Shown: piece by piece, positions 1 to 11,482 of the stretch
Numbering within the stretch: position 1 is the first letter of the stretch
How the letters are laid out: every line of letters starts with the position of its first letter
Assembly (NCBI RefSeq): GCF_016808335.1
Contig: NC_053153.1
Span: 18,797,033-18,861,032 of the forward strand
Length of the DNA stretch: 64,000 nt
Source: Panicum virgatum
Lineage: Eukaryota > Streptophyta > Magnoliopsida > Poales > Poaceae
Direction: 5' to 3'
Position numbers and translations under genes: made by a program
The notes under the pieces: generated by a model
Seen by the model: only the letters and a program-made list of their open reading frames with translations
Databases searched by the model: none
What the model was told of the DNA's origin: nothing

Positions 1-2685
1 CAAGAGGCTAGCGAAGCAAGACTAATAGATAAGGGGCTCCTAAAAGATTTGCACTTATCATGGGGTGGCGGTAGCACTAATTCCGAAATTTTGGCAATGA
101 CAGCAGCTGAGGTTCTTGAGGGGCTTGAACCAAATCAAAACCTTAAGCACCTCCGAATAATTGGCTACAATGGCTCCATCTCTCCAAGTTGGCTTGCCAC
201 TGACCTCTTATTTACATCTTTGCAGTTGCTTCACCAAGAGAATTGCAAGAAATGGAGAGTACTTCCTTCTCTTGAAAAGCTTCCATCCCTTAAGAAGCTT
301 AAATTGATTAATATCTGTGATGTTGTGGAAATTCGAATTCCTTGTTTAGAGGAGTTGGTTCTGACTGAATTGCCAAGCTTAGAAAAGTTTGTTGCCACTT
401 ACAGGAGGGGATTGAGTTTTAACTGATCATCGAGGACTGCCCTAAACTGAATGACTTCACGCCTTTTCAAGTTCAGAACTTCTGTTCTTTTGGCATTGAC
501 CAGAAGTCTTGGATGCCGAGCCTGGCTGGCAATAGTGCAGGTAAGGATGAGCAATCTGTTTTTTTTAGTTTGTTATTTTATTGTATTTTGAAACCAATGC
601 AAATAAATACTCAATTTTCATTGGTTTATTTACAATAACTGAATCCAATAAAGTTACTCCCTTGTTATGCATGAACTAGTGTGCATTTATTATAATTCTA
701 GCGTGTTTTGTCATTTAGTTTGGCATGTAATGTAAATTTATTTATTTTTGTTCTTAAGTAATCTTAGTGTGTCAATTTCAATGCATGTATATGGGTCTTT
801 TCGTTCGTAGAATTTACTTTTTTACTTAGGTAAAAGGCTGTTTAGGCTCGCGGAGCCAAGAAGCAACGCTAGATATAGCTGCATGTATAAATATCTGAAT
901 CAGAAAAAGCATACTTATTGCAAACAAACTTGGTAATCTTGTTCTTAGCTGTAGACCAGTTGTTATTCATTCAAGTGGTAATTCACTCCTTGTGTTTTCT
1001 TTCCATTGAATTTTTATTTAATGAAGCAGAGAAAAAGGAATGGATCAATTGGCTATCTGGTGTCCGTGTGTTGACCATACATGGATGCCCTCGTTTGATG
1101 GTGGAGTTACCTCCCCTGCCACCAGCTACGAATGCTCAAGTATCAATTGATGGGCTTTCAACACATCCAAAAATAGAGGACATACAGTCGAAGTTTATTG
1201 ATCACATCCTCTGATGAGTTGACAAAGCTTGATGACAAGATTTTGGCTTTCCAAAATCTAACAGAGATTACATCACTGCACATTGAGGACAGTCCAAATC
1301 TTGTCTCTCTTTCATCGGAAGGTTTCAGGAAGCTCCTCAATTTAAGGGAGTTGAAAATTCTCAGATGCGGCGATTTGGTCTCATCATGTGTTATTCTCAA
1401 TGTTGTTTCTGAAGACTGGAAAGTTACAGATTGTCCTGCCCTCCCATGTCTCACACGTCTCCATATTGAGTCATGTGGTGGTATAGCTGGGAAGTGGTAA
1501 CTGAAATGCTGCCACATGTGCAGTCCCTTGAGGAATTGGATATACACCGTTGTCCCCAGATACAATCTATATCAGTCCATTATACGGACCAAGAGGAAGA
1601 AAATGACAGTTTTGCTTCATCCTCAGAATGCCAAGCAGTTGGACCATCACGCTTAGCCCGAGATGAATTCCTCTTGCACATCCCGTTAAATGTCATCTGA
1701 ACGCTCAGGAGTTTACATATTCAAAGCTGCCCAGAACTGGAGTTATGTGGCAGCAAGGAGTGTTTTAGAGGATTCACCTCCCTCATGGAGTTAAAGATTT
1801 CATATTGCCCTAAATTGCTCTCATCCACGAATGAGAAATTTCCCCTTCCCCCTTCCATCCAAGAGCTGCAAATCGAGTGTCTCCCAACAAGGCTGCAGCC
1901 TTACTTTCCTGAGAATCAGACATCTCTCAAGAACATGGTAGTGGGACCTAGCCCGGATTTGCAGTCTCTACGTCTGCATTCCTTCACAGCTCTGGAGGTG
2001 CTGGAGATCTACAATTGTGGTCAACTGGATGTATTGGAGGGCTTGCCATACCTGAACTCTCTTCGAAGATTGTGCATTCAGATGAATCCTAAGCTGTCTG
2101 CTGCATGGGTTCGTAAATGTCAAGATCAGGAGGGAAGGACTCATGTTCTACTTCCTCGATCACTTGAGATACTTTGCATCAAGGCTCTCCAGGATGAGAC
2201 TGTGCCCTATTTGCTGGCTCACCTCCCTGCCCTCGTCCAGCTAGAGGTATGCGATAGTCCAAATTTGACATCTCTGCCTCTGGATTCCCTCGCAGCATTG
2301 AAAAGGGTGATAATTAATAGCTGTGACTCCTTTTCATTTCTGGAAGGTCTCCTCTCTGAACTAGAGGTATCTGATAGTCCAAATTTGACATCTTTACAAT
2401 TAGGTTCCCTTAGAGCATTGAAAAAGTTGGATGTTTTATTCTGCAAGTCGCTTGTTTCACTTGAAGGGTTGCAATCCCTTGGGAGCCTCACGGATTTGAC
2501 AATATTGGGCTGTTACAGCATAACTCCGTGTTTGGATCTTATGTCACAACAGGCAGTGGGATTTAATCTATTCCATAGACTAGAACGAATTAAGATTGAT
2601 GACTTTTCTGCCCTTACAACGTCTTTCTGCAAGCACCTTACCTCTGTACAGCATCTAGTTCTGCTTGAGGATTCAAATATCAAAA
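1..2685 (+). pseudogene. CC-NBS-LRR resistance gene, LRR region, broken (5' part)
   Basis: This is the C-terminal leucine-rich repeat region of an NBS-LRR disease-resistance protein, which would have been an intracellular immune receptor. The frame is open at the left edge of the window, so the coiled-coil and NB-ARC parts lie outside. Many LxxLxIxxCxxL-type repeats are visible, for example LEVCDSPNLTSLPL and LEVSDSPNLTSLQL near 2240-2400. A likely intron runs from the donor at 541 (GCAG|GTAAGG) to the acceptor at 1029. The frame breaks near 415-425, 1200-1215, 1490-1500 and 1700-1785. Each next segment resumes LRR coding in another frame, so this is a pseudogene or several sequence errors. 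At 2685 it is cut by a Copia element and resumes at 12817. The family is clear, the exact subfamily is not. Confidence 0.85.
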
Positions 2686-3061
2686 TGAGGAATGTTGAGT
2701 ACTCTATCCTGCTTGTGACGAGTGAATTGTCAACCGTGCGGTGTGATCGTGCGCTTGATCTTTGGATTGCAGGTACACGGGCGTCGAGTGTCGACGGGGA
2801 GCTGCCGTGGAGGTGCTGTGGCCGATGGACCGTGCGGTGGACGGCGGTGAAGGGCAGCCGGGACCGGAGCTCGGACCGGGCGGCAGCTGTGGCGTCCACT
2901 CCTGAATCGAGGGCGCAAGCGGCGACGGAAGGCAGGTTTCTTGGTTTGCGCCACAAAACCAAGGAGGCGGACGGCGGTTGAAGACGCCAAGTCGTGGAGG
3001 TACGGGCGTCGGTCTCGGGACTGACGGAGGCGACGGGCGTCGACGGCGTCTAGGGCCTCGC

Positions 3062-3128
3062 GACCGGTCTAACACACCGGTCTGACCGGTCCAGCGCACC
3101 GGTCTGACCGGTCCCGCGGGTATAAATA
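3062..3128 (+). promoter_or_regulatory. Sirevirus LTR promoter: palindrome pair and TATA box
   Basis: Two copies of ACCGGTCTGACCGGT (3076-3090, 3098-3112) start 22 bp apart and follow a partial unit at 3062. A TATA box TATAAATA lies at 3121-3128. The same arrangement is in the 3' LTR, with its TATA at 11918-11925. Sireviruses of other grasses are known to carry palindromic CCGG-rich motifs upstream of their TATA box. Binding by a host or element protein is inference. Confidence 0.75.
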
Positions 3129-3683
3129 CCCCTTCACTTGTGTTAGGTTAATTGCGGCTTTTGTAATCTGTTCGTGGACTCTCTGTTTCTCCAGGCCGCC
3201 GCCCCTGCGTTCTCCTCCCCCTATTTCTCTCTTTAGAGTAGATTTGTCCATGGATTTGTGAGAGTTTGTATTGGATTTGATTGGGAAAGGAAGCCCTATC
3301 CTCCTTGTGCCCTCTGGGCTTTTGAATCAAACCAATCCCGTCCCTCTTGTGCTGTTAGTGATGGATTTTCGTTTTGGTTTTGATGCACTTGATTGCGACG
3401 GTTCGTAGGGCTCTTTGGAGTGATTTCTGTGCTTCTAGCTTCGTGTCAATCCCTCTGGAATCATGAGCTCTTCAGAATTGAAGTTTTCGAGTATTTGAGA
3501 AAACCCCAATCCCTTTTGATCTCCCCCATAATTCTCTAGATTCGTTGCTCTTTAGGCCGAGATCTTTTGGGGATATGTTCACGGGGTAGGGGCGAAGCAA
3601 TCCCCCAAGTTTCGTCGATTTTCGTGGTCGTTTGCTCAAGATTCACCGTTTGAATCCATTTTCTCGGGGGTTTTCTGGGTGCT

Positions 3684-3780
3684 ACCGGTCAGACCGGTAG
3701 GACAAACCGGTCAGACCGGTCTGCTCATTTTTGAACAGACACGACCGGTCAGACCGGTCCATCGCACCGGTCAGACCGGT
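3684..3780 (+). repeat. Four palindromic CCGGT units downstream of the TATA box
   Basis: ACCGGTCAGACCGGT occurs at 3684-3698, 3706-3720, 3744-3758 and 3766-3780, with start spacings of 22, 38 and 22 bp. These are the exact reverse complement of the units upstream of the TATA box, so a transcript containing both sets could pair. The array is repeated in the 3' LTR from about 12481. Confidence 0.85.
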
Positions 3781-4018
3781 CCTGGCTGTTCAGATCAGCT
3801 GTTTTCCCGAATCGCTTCCGAATTACTTTGGGTTTTCACTCGTTCGTTCGAGGCCTTTTGTGTTGGTTTAGCTTTTCAATAGCTATTCCAAACTTTGGCT
3901 AGAACGCTTGAGGGCTTGGGTGATTTTCGGGATATAGGCCGACAGTTTGAATTTCGGAAGAAATTTTGATCGGCTCCCATTCACCCCCCCCTTCGGTCGC
4001 CGACTTTGGTCCCACAAT

Positions 4019-4030
4019 TGGTATCAGAGC
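4019..4030 (+). other. Primer-binding site (initiator tRNA-Met)
   Basis: TGGTATCAGAGC starts two bases after the 5' LTR. It is the standard plant Copia primer site, complementary to the 3' end of initiator methionine tRNA. Confidence 0.92.
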
Positions 4031-4080
4031 TCGGTTGAGGTTTTCAGTACCTTAACCGGTTCGAAAACCACTCGGCGACC

Positions 4081-6867
4081 ATGGCGAGTCTTGGTAAGAT
4101 CCCGGTGTTTTCCGGCGAGGATTATGCCTATTGGAAGGTTCGCATGAGAGCCTTCCTGCAGAGCATGGGAGCCGATGTCTGGGAGATTACCACGAACCAG
4201 CTTTACGAGGTGCTGGCTGTTCGGACCACGCCTCTTCAGGTGACCCAGCACGAGGCTAACGCCAAGGCTGTCAATGCCTTGTTCGCTGGCGTTTCTCGTG
4301 CGAAGTTCTCACGCGTCTAGGGTTTTCAGGAAGCCCACAAGATTTGGACGTGCCTTGAGAACTACCACGAGGGTACACCTCAGGTGAAGGCCAGACTGTT
4401 TGAGACTCACCGGCGTGAGTACGAGAACTTCACACAGGAGCCGGGTGAGAGCATTGACCTGATGTTCAGCCGTTTTCAGTCGATTGTGAACAAGGTCAAT
4501 GCGAACAGATCTGCTGGTGCCCTTGAGTACACAGAGCACGAGAAGGCTCTCGAGTTGCTTTACGCACTTGACCGCTCTGTGTGGGATCTCAAGGTGAACA
4601 CGATCATTGAGTCTGCAGGCTATGAGACTCTGACCGTGAACGAGCTTTTCAGCAAACTCAAGGCCACGGAGGTGGATAACCAGACACGAGCCAAGCTCAA
4701 TGGTGCCCCTCCTTCCAAGAGCGTCGCTCTTGTGACTGGCCCAGGTGGATCGAGCTCTAACGCTAACTCTGCTCTTGGCTTTTCTCTTGCCTCTTTGCCT
4801 TCTGTTTCAGATGAGCAGCTGGAGACGCTGGGCGACGATGACTTGTGCCTCCTCATCAGCAAGTTCCAGCGCGTCTACCACAACAGGCAGAGGAAGAAGA
4901 ACTCCGGGTGCTACAACTGCGGCGATCTGAACCACTTCGTCGTCGATTGCCCCAAGAAGTCCGGCGGTGGCCAGAACAACTCCTTCGACTACTACCGCCA
5001 CCGTGACCGCGACGAGGGAGGCTCCAACAAGGAGCGTCGGCGCCACAAGCACCGCAGTCGTGACCGGGGAGGACGCTTCGACAAGGAGTCGCTCAAGAAG
5101 CGCTTCCAGTACAAGGCCAAGAAGCGGGAGAAGGCCTTCCTGGCGCAGCTCAGCGACCTCGACAAGAGCTCCGACACCGACCGCTCTTCTTCACCGACCT
5201 CCGACGACGACGACAAGAAGAAGAAGTGGGACAAGGAAGCCACCGGCTTCATCGGCCTTTGCTTGGCGGCCGGTCGGCGCAAGAGCTTCTGCACCATGGC
5301 GGGCGAAGCCAATGGTGCTCGTGCGTCTTCGAGTGGACACGCTACACCGACGCACTCCGGCTCTTCTCCTGGATCCGAGAGCGATTCAGAGGTAAACTCC
5401 ACGATCGACCTGCTTGATACAGAGGTTAGGGAGTTGTATGCCGCTCTCGACAACCAGAAGAGGCTGCTTAAGGAAGCAGCTAGAGAGCGTAGAAAGCTTA
5501 GGACTGAGCTGGCTTGTGCTAGGGAGAAGTCTAGTGAGGATGAGTGCGCTGGCTGCATATCTCACATGAACGATCTTGTTGCTCTTCGTGCCAAGCATGA
5601 TGAGAACGTCGCGAACTTAGATGTTGCTAAGATTTCGCTTGCTGACGTGTCTCATGAGCTCGCTAAGGCCAAGCATGAACTAGAATTGGTTAAGGATGCT
5701 CCTATTGTTAGCGATGTGCTTGAATGCGAGGAGTGTCCTATCTTTAAGTCTGATCTAGCTTCGTTGCAGTCTAAGTTTGCTACTGTTGTGTGCGAGCTAG
5801 AGGAGATGAAGTCTAGGCCAGTTTTGCTTGGCGCTTGTAAGCTTTGTCCCACGCTTAGGTTGGAGCTAGAGGAGAAGAACGCCTTGATCAAGTCTTTTGG
5901 AAAGACTAAGGTCATAGAGTCTAGCCCACCTATTGACTGCTCTGTTTGCCCTAGTTTGATCTCTGATTTGGATAATCTTGTGGTAGAGAAAGCCAACCTG
6001 GAGAATGAGAATACCTATCTTAGGGTGATTCTTAGTTGGGTTTCTGCTAGTGAGCCGCAGTTGGGCATGATGATTAAGCAGTTCAAGCGTGGTGATGGGT
6101 TTGGGGTTGGTTACACATACACGAAGTCAGACTTTGACAGGTTGTATGGTAAGATTGGCAAGGCTGCTGGAAACACTGCTAGTACGAGCACACAGCCTTC
6201 GCTTGTTGACCCCGCGGATGGTGTGCTTAAAGAACCACCAAAAGCACCTCCGCAGAAGCAGGTTTGGGTTCCAAATCCCAATGTGCTGAGGAACCCCCTC
6301 GACACGCTCCCTGCTGCCACAGCCCAGGTTGCCCAGAAGAAGAGGGCCGCTCCTCCCCGTCCGCAGGCTAGGCCTCCACCTCCCAAGCGTGAGGTGAGGT
6401 ACCACTGCGAGTTCTATGACAGGGAAGGTCACCTGGAGGAGTTTTGCTTCAGGAGGAAGCGGGCTGTGAGGAGAGAGCAGGAGAGACGGAACGCGGACAT
6501 GTACTCTGCTCGGGTACATGGTCCCTCTCGGCGTGGTGATAGGCGAGATGCTAGGGCGCGCCGTGTAGGTGGAGGTCAGGGAGACGGTGGTGGTTACCGT
6601 GCTCCAGCAGGTGGTCGCTTTGCCGGCCGTGCTCCTGGTCGTTTTCAGTACGGCTATGGACCACGAGACCGAGGCTGTGGAGGTGGTTTTGAGGCTCCAT
6701 GCTTTCCTCGCGGTGGTGTTCGTCAGTCACGCGGTAGACGGGACGGGGGATACGCTTTGTCTGGTTTTGCTAACCCTTCTGTAGAGCAAATGGCTCGACA
6801 CTGGTTTGCTTCTCACTTTGCTAACCCCAGTGTTGAGACATTTGCTCACCCTTTGTCTCACTACTGA
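4081..6867 (+). pseudogene. gag: Sirevirus gag, one in-frame stop
   Basis: Encodes the capsid/nucleocapsid protein of the element. The start at 4081 is the first ATG after the primer site, in good context (ACCATGG). The N-terminal Copia gag (UBN2-type) region is interrupted by TAG at 4318-4320. The same frame reopens at once and runs to TGA at 6867. A CCHC zinc knuckle (CYNCGDLNHFVVDC) lies near 4909-4950. A basic and acidic linker and a long coiled coil (about 5400-6060) follow, then Pro-rich and Gly/Arg-rich tails. A second zinc-knuckle-like motif near 6400-6450 reads CEFYDREGHLEEFC, with Tyr where the family normally has the second Cys. The long coiled-coil gag fits Sireviruses. Confidence 0.88.
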
Positions 6868-6877
6868 TGTGCAGGTC

Positions 6878-9800
6878 GGAGGCTTGGAGAACAGGTGGAT
6901 CATAGACTCCGGTTGTTCGCGCCACATGACCGGAAATGACAAATGGTTCTCCAGCCTCACCCCAATGCGCTCAAAGGAGTACATTGTGTTCGGGGATAAT
7001 GGAAGAGGAAAGGTACGTGGACTTGGCGCTGTTCGAGTTTCTGATCGCTTTACCCTGAGAGGTTGCTTTGGTTTCGAATCTTGGTTTTAATTTGCTCTCT
7101 GTCTCGCAACTTCTTGATGAGGGGTTTGAGGTTCGCTTTAAGGAGGGTTGTTCGCGTGTTTTGGATTCCAGGGGAGATTTGGTTTGCCGGATTACACCTC
7201 GTGATCGAGTTTTCTTGGTTGACTTCTCTGGAACTCCTTTTGGCCCTTCTCATTGCTTGATGGCTGGTCATTCTTCTGATTTATGGAAGCGGCATAGGAG
7301 ACTAGGACATTTGAGCTTCGATTTGTTGTCGAGACTGAGCTCACTTGGCCTGATCCAAGGATTACCCAAATTGAAGTTTGAGAAGAACCTTATTTGCCAT
7401 CCTTGTCGTCACGGTAAGATGATTGCCGCTTCACATCCGCCTGTTAATCAGATGATGACCTCTCACCCTGGAGAGTTGCTACACATGGACACTGTCGGTC
7501 CTTCCAGGGTGATGTCTGTTGGTGGGAAGTGGTACGTGCTTGTGATTGTGGACGACTTTTCTCGCTATTCTTGGGTCTTTTTCATGAGAACCAAGGATGA
7601 GGCTTTCGAGTTTGTTCGAGACTTGATCTTGAGGTTGAAAAACGAGCTACCCCAGGCCATGCGAGCGATCCGCTCTGACAATGGCACAGAATTCAAAAAC
7701 GCTCGTTTTGATGTCTTTTGCAGTGATCAAGGTCTTGAACACCAGTATTCTTCTCCCTACACTCCACAGCAGAATGGAGTTGTAGAGCGGAAGAATCGGA
7801 CGCAAGTTGAGATGGCGAGGACGATGCTCGATGAGCATAGGACTCCTCGCAAATACTGGGCTGAGGCGGTTAACACCGCTTGTTACGTGTCCAACCGCAT
7901 TTTCTTGCGTGCTTTCATGCCCAGGACTTCTTATGAGTTGCGGTTTGGACGCCAGCCCCGTGTTGACCATCTCAGAGTTTTCGGTTGCCGGTGCTTTGTG
8001 CTGAAAGATGGAAATCTTGATAAGTTTGAGTCTCGCTCGTCTGACGGCATTTTTCTCGGTTATGCTTCTCACTCTAGAGCATACCGTGTGCTGATTATTG
8101 ATACTAACATCGTCAGAGAGACTTGTGAAGTCACTTTCGACGAGACTGCACCGTGCAATTCTTCTGTCTTTGAAGTTGCAGGAGATGATGAGCTCGGCAC
8201 CTCCATCTTTGAAGATGAGGAGGAAGAAGCTGCAGATGGCGATGCTGAGGCTACCACGCGTGCTGTGGACCCAGCTATCTCTGCTACGAGCTCGGACGAT
8301 GACGACGGCCCCGATCCGACTACGTCTACTTCACGGGGGTAGTTCGAGGAGGTGACCCAGGCTTCACCAGCTGCACTTGAGGAGGCACCAGTTTTGGTTG
8401 AGGAGGAGGCGACTTCGACACGGGAAGCACCGCGACACATTCAGCGCCGCCATCCACCTCAACAGATGCTAGGTGATCTCAACGAGCGAGTCACCAGGTC
8501 CAAGGTAACAAGTATCGCTGGCTTTGCTCATTCAGCATTTGTTGCCTCTTTTGAGCCCAAGGATATTGGACACGCTCTTTCTGATTCTAATTGGGTCAAT
8601 GCCATGCATGAGGAACTTGAAAATTTTGAAAGAAACCAAGTTTGGATTTTGGTCGAGCCTCCACCTGCTTGTAATCCCATCGGAACGAAGTGGGTTTTCA
8701 AAAACAAGCAGGGTGAGGATGGTTTGGTTGTTCGAAACAAGGCTCGTCTTGTTGCCCAGGGGTTTTGCCAAAAAGAGGGTATTGATTTTGAGGAAACTTT
8801 TGCCCCTGTTGCTCGTTTGGAAGCTATTCGAATCTTTCTTGCATTTGCTGCTTCCAAGGGTTTTAAGGTTTTCCAAATGGATGTCAAATCTGGCTTCTTG
8901 AATGGTTTTATTGAAGAAGAGGTTTATGTGAAGCAACCCCCTGGTTTCGAAAATCCCAAGTTTCCAAACCGTGTTTATAAACTTCAGAAAGCTCTTTACG
9001 GTTTGAAACAGGCACCTAGAGCTTGGTATGATAGATTGAAAACCTTTTTGCTGGCTCAGGGGTTTAAAATGGGATGTGTGGATAAAACTTTGTTCCTCAT
9101 GGGGTCTGGCAATGATCTTTTTTTAGTTCAGATATACGTGGATGATATTATCTTTGGTGGCTCTTCTCACGCTCTTGTCTCCAAGTTTTCTGAGCAGATG
9201 TCCAGGGAGTTCGAGATGAGCATGATGGGTGAGCTGCAGTTCTTCCTCGGGCTGCAGATCAAGCAAACTCCTCAGGGCACTTTTGTCCATCAAGCCAAGT
9301 ACACTAGAGACTTGCTGCGGAAGTTCGACATGAGCGACTTGTCTCCTCAGCCGACTCCGATCAGCACATCTACGGCGCTTGATGAGGACTTGGACGGCGA
9401 GGCGGTGGACTAGAAGGAGTACAGGAGCATGATCGGCTCTCTCCTGTACCTGACGGCGACGCGACCGGACATCCAGTTCGGCGTCTGCCTCTGCGCGCGG
9501 TATCAGGCTTCGCCGCGCACCTCCCACAGGCAGGTGGTGAAACGCATATTCAGATATCTGAAATTCACCCCTGAATTTGGTCTTTGGTATTCTGCGGATT
9601 CTTCTCTGGTTTTGGTGGGCTTTTCTGATGCCGATTTCGGTGGGTGTCGGTTGGATCGCAAGTCGACATCCGGCACTTGTCAATTTCTCGGTACATCTTT
9701 GGTGTCTTGGTCCTCTCGCAAGCAGACTAGCGTAGCGCTTTCTTCCACAGAAGCTGAGTATGTTGCCGCTGCCAGCTGCTGCTCCCAGATAATTTGGATG

Positions 9801-10079
9801 AAACAAACCTTGCAGGATTATGGCTTGAGTTTCGGTAGGGTTACCATCTTTGTAGACAACATGTCAGCCATTAGCATTGCAAAGAATCCTGTCCTACACT
9901 CCAGAACCAAGCACATAGACATCCGATTCCATTTCCTGCGAGACAACCATGAGAGAGGACACATAGACTTGATCCATGTCGCATCTAAGAGGCAAACTGC
10001 AGATATCCTCACCAAACCGCTAGAGCAGGACACTTTTGCTCGCTTGCGAGGGGAGCTTGGGGTGTGTTACCCCTTTTGA
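6878..10079 (+). pseudogene. pol: Sirevirus pol (PR-INT-RT-RNase H), broken
   Basis: The polyprotein region makes protease, integrase, reverse transcriptase and RNase H. The protease active-site motif is WIIDSGCSRHMTG (about 6896-6935), in a different frame from gag. The frame shifts again near 7056-7068 before FNLLSVSQL. Integrase has the HHCC zinc region (7290-7420) and the D, D, E residues in MDTVGP, SDNGTEF and VVERKNR. TAG stops occur in frame at 8340-8342 and 9411-9413. RT shows [22 protein letters not shown] and the catalytic YVDD (about 9135). RNase H has DADFGG, SSTEAEY and VDNMSA, and the frame ends with TGA at 10079. The domain order proves Copia. Apart from the stops and shifts the catalytic residues remain. 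Confidence 0.9.
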
Positions 10080-11482
10080 TTGCTGACTTTTCTTTGGTTA
10101 GCTTTGTAGATTTTATTTGCTTCTCTTTGTTTTCTAGGTTTGGTAGTTGCATTGTGCATATGCATTGTACATGTTTGCATTTTGCATTGTCTCACTTGCA
10201 CTAGCATTCTTGTATACTTTGCTATGATCTTCTAGTGCCTGCTAGTGTGAGTTGATAAACTTGATCATGTATAGCTTGCTCCACTGTGTATATGACATCA
10301 TCTGAGTTAAGCTATTTTGATTTGAAAATCTGAAAATATGATCACCCTGTCTTGGCTACTAGCATGTTAGGGTGTGTTGATATGCTTTGCTATCTTATTC
10401 ATGCTAGTGTGACCTTTCGTTCAGCAGTTCATATTTGAAATGATCTAAATCTGATAAAATTGCTTGAACTGTTCTGGAAATGGATTGAAAAGATCCAGGT
10501 GGGATTGCTTGTCGCACTGATCGAGCTTTCGGGACGGCTCACTTTGCACTTGTGAGAACCCGGGCAAGGCTATGCATGACTGAAACGAGTGCTTTAAGCT
10601 TCTGATTGTCTTTTGGCATAGGCTTGGCCTCGTTGCTAAGTAAAGCAGGACAAGCTTTCAACCCCTGGCATTAAGAATTGCTTGATATAAATTTGATTGA
10701 AAAATGAATGTTGGCAACTTGTTTTGGCTGTTTTGGCTCACCTGTATGAGTTTGATTAGCACTGCTTTCCATTTCCTACTTGTTAGTGTTAGATCATGGG
10801 TGATGTTTTTATTTCTCCTAAACTGAACTTACCTAGCTCTAGACTGATTTGATATACCCTGTTGAGCTAGATGCAGGTCCTGTTTATGGATGCACACATG
10901 CTTGTGACTAGATGTTGCTCATATCCTTGTATCCCTGAATGCTTTCACTTACACCTCCTGCATTGCATTCATTGCATAGCATCTGTTCAGGGGGAGTCTT
11001 TGCTTCAGGGGGAGCTTTAGGTCTTTTTAGACTTAATGTGTGCATGTGCCAACAATGGGGAGAATTTTGAGAGAAGTGATCGAACAAGGGGGAGACTTGT
11101 TTGATTTTTGAAAAACTTATTGTGCACAGGGCTTTGAGAGTGCATCATTTTGAGAGAGTTGCACTTTTGAGAGGGACAAGCTTTGCTTGAGGAGTTTCTG
11201 CTTTGTTCTTGGCTCTGGGTTTTCCTCGTTTTCCCTCTGCTTCTTGCATGACTGCGTCGAGCGTTACCTCTGTCTTTGAGGAGTCATGTTTTGGCTTTTG
11301 ATCGATTGCGTCAAGCCTTTGCCCTTGTCTTCGGGGATCGATCTCTGCTTGAGTAAGTGACTGTTTCTGCTTTTCTGAGTTTCGTGTCACTTGCTTGAGT
11401 TCTTCGCCTTCTTGTTTCTCTTCTTTTCACTTCTCTTGGTTCGTTTGTGGTGTGTTGACAATGCACTCATCAAGGGGGAGAT
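10080..11482 (+). other. Sirevirus 3' noncoding region with several polypurine tracts
   Basis: 1.4 kb between pol and the 3' LTR with no convincing ORF. The PPT next to the LTR is CAAGGGGGAGAT (11471-11482). Similar G-rich tracts occur near 10988, 11006, 11052 and 11085. Multiple PPT-like motifs are a known Sirevirus trait. Confidence 0.8.

Larger units (their letters stand above)
2686..4016 (+). repeat. 5' LTR of the Sirevirus element
   Basis: 1,331 bp, starting TGAGGAATG and ending GGTCCCACA directly before the primer-binding site. It is nearly identical to 11483-12811. It contains a TATA box at 3121-3128 with palindromic CCGGT motifs on both sides. Most differences from the 3' LTR are C/T or G/A transitions. 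Confidence 0.95.
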
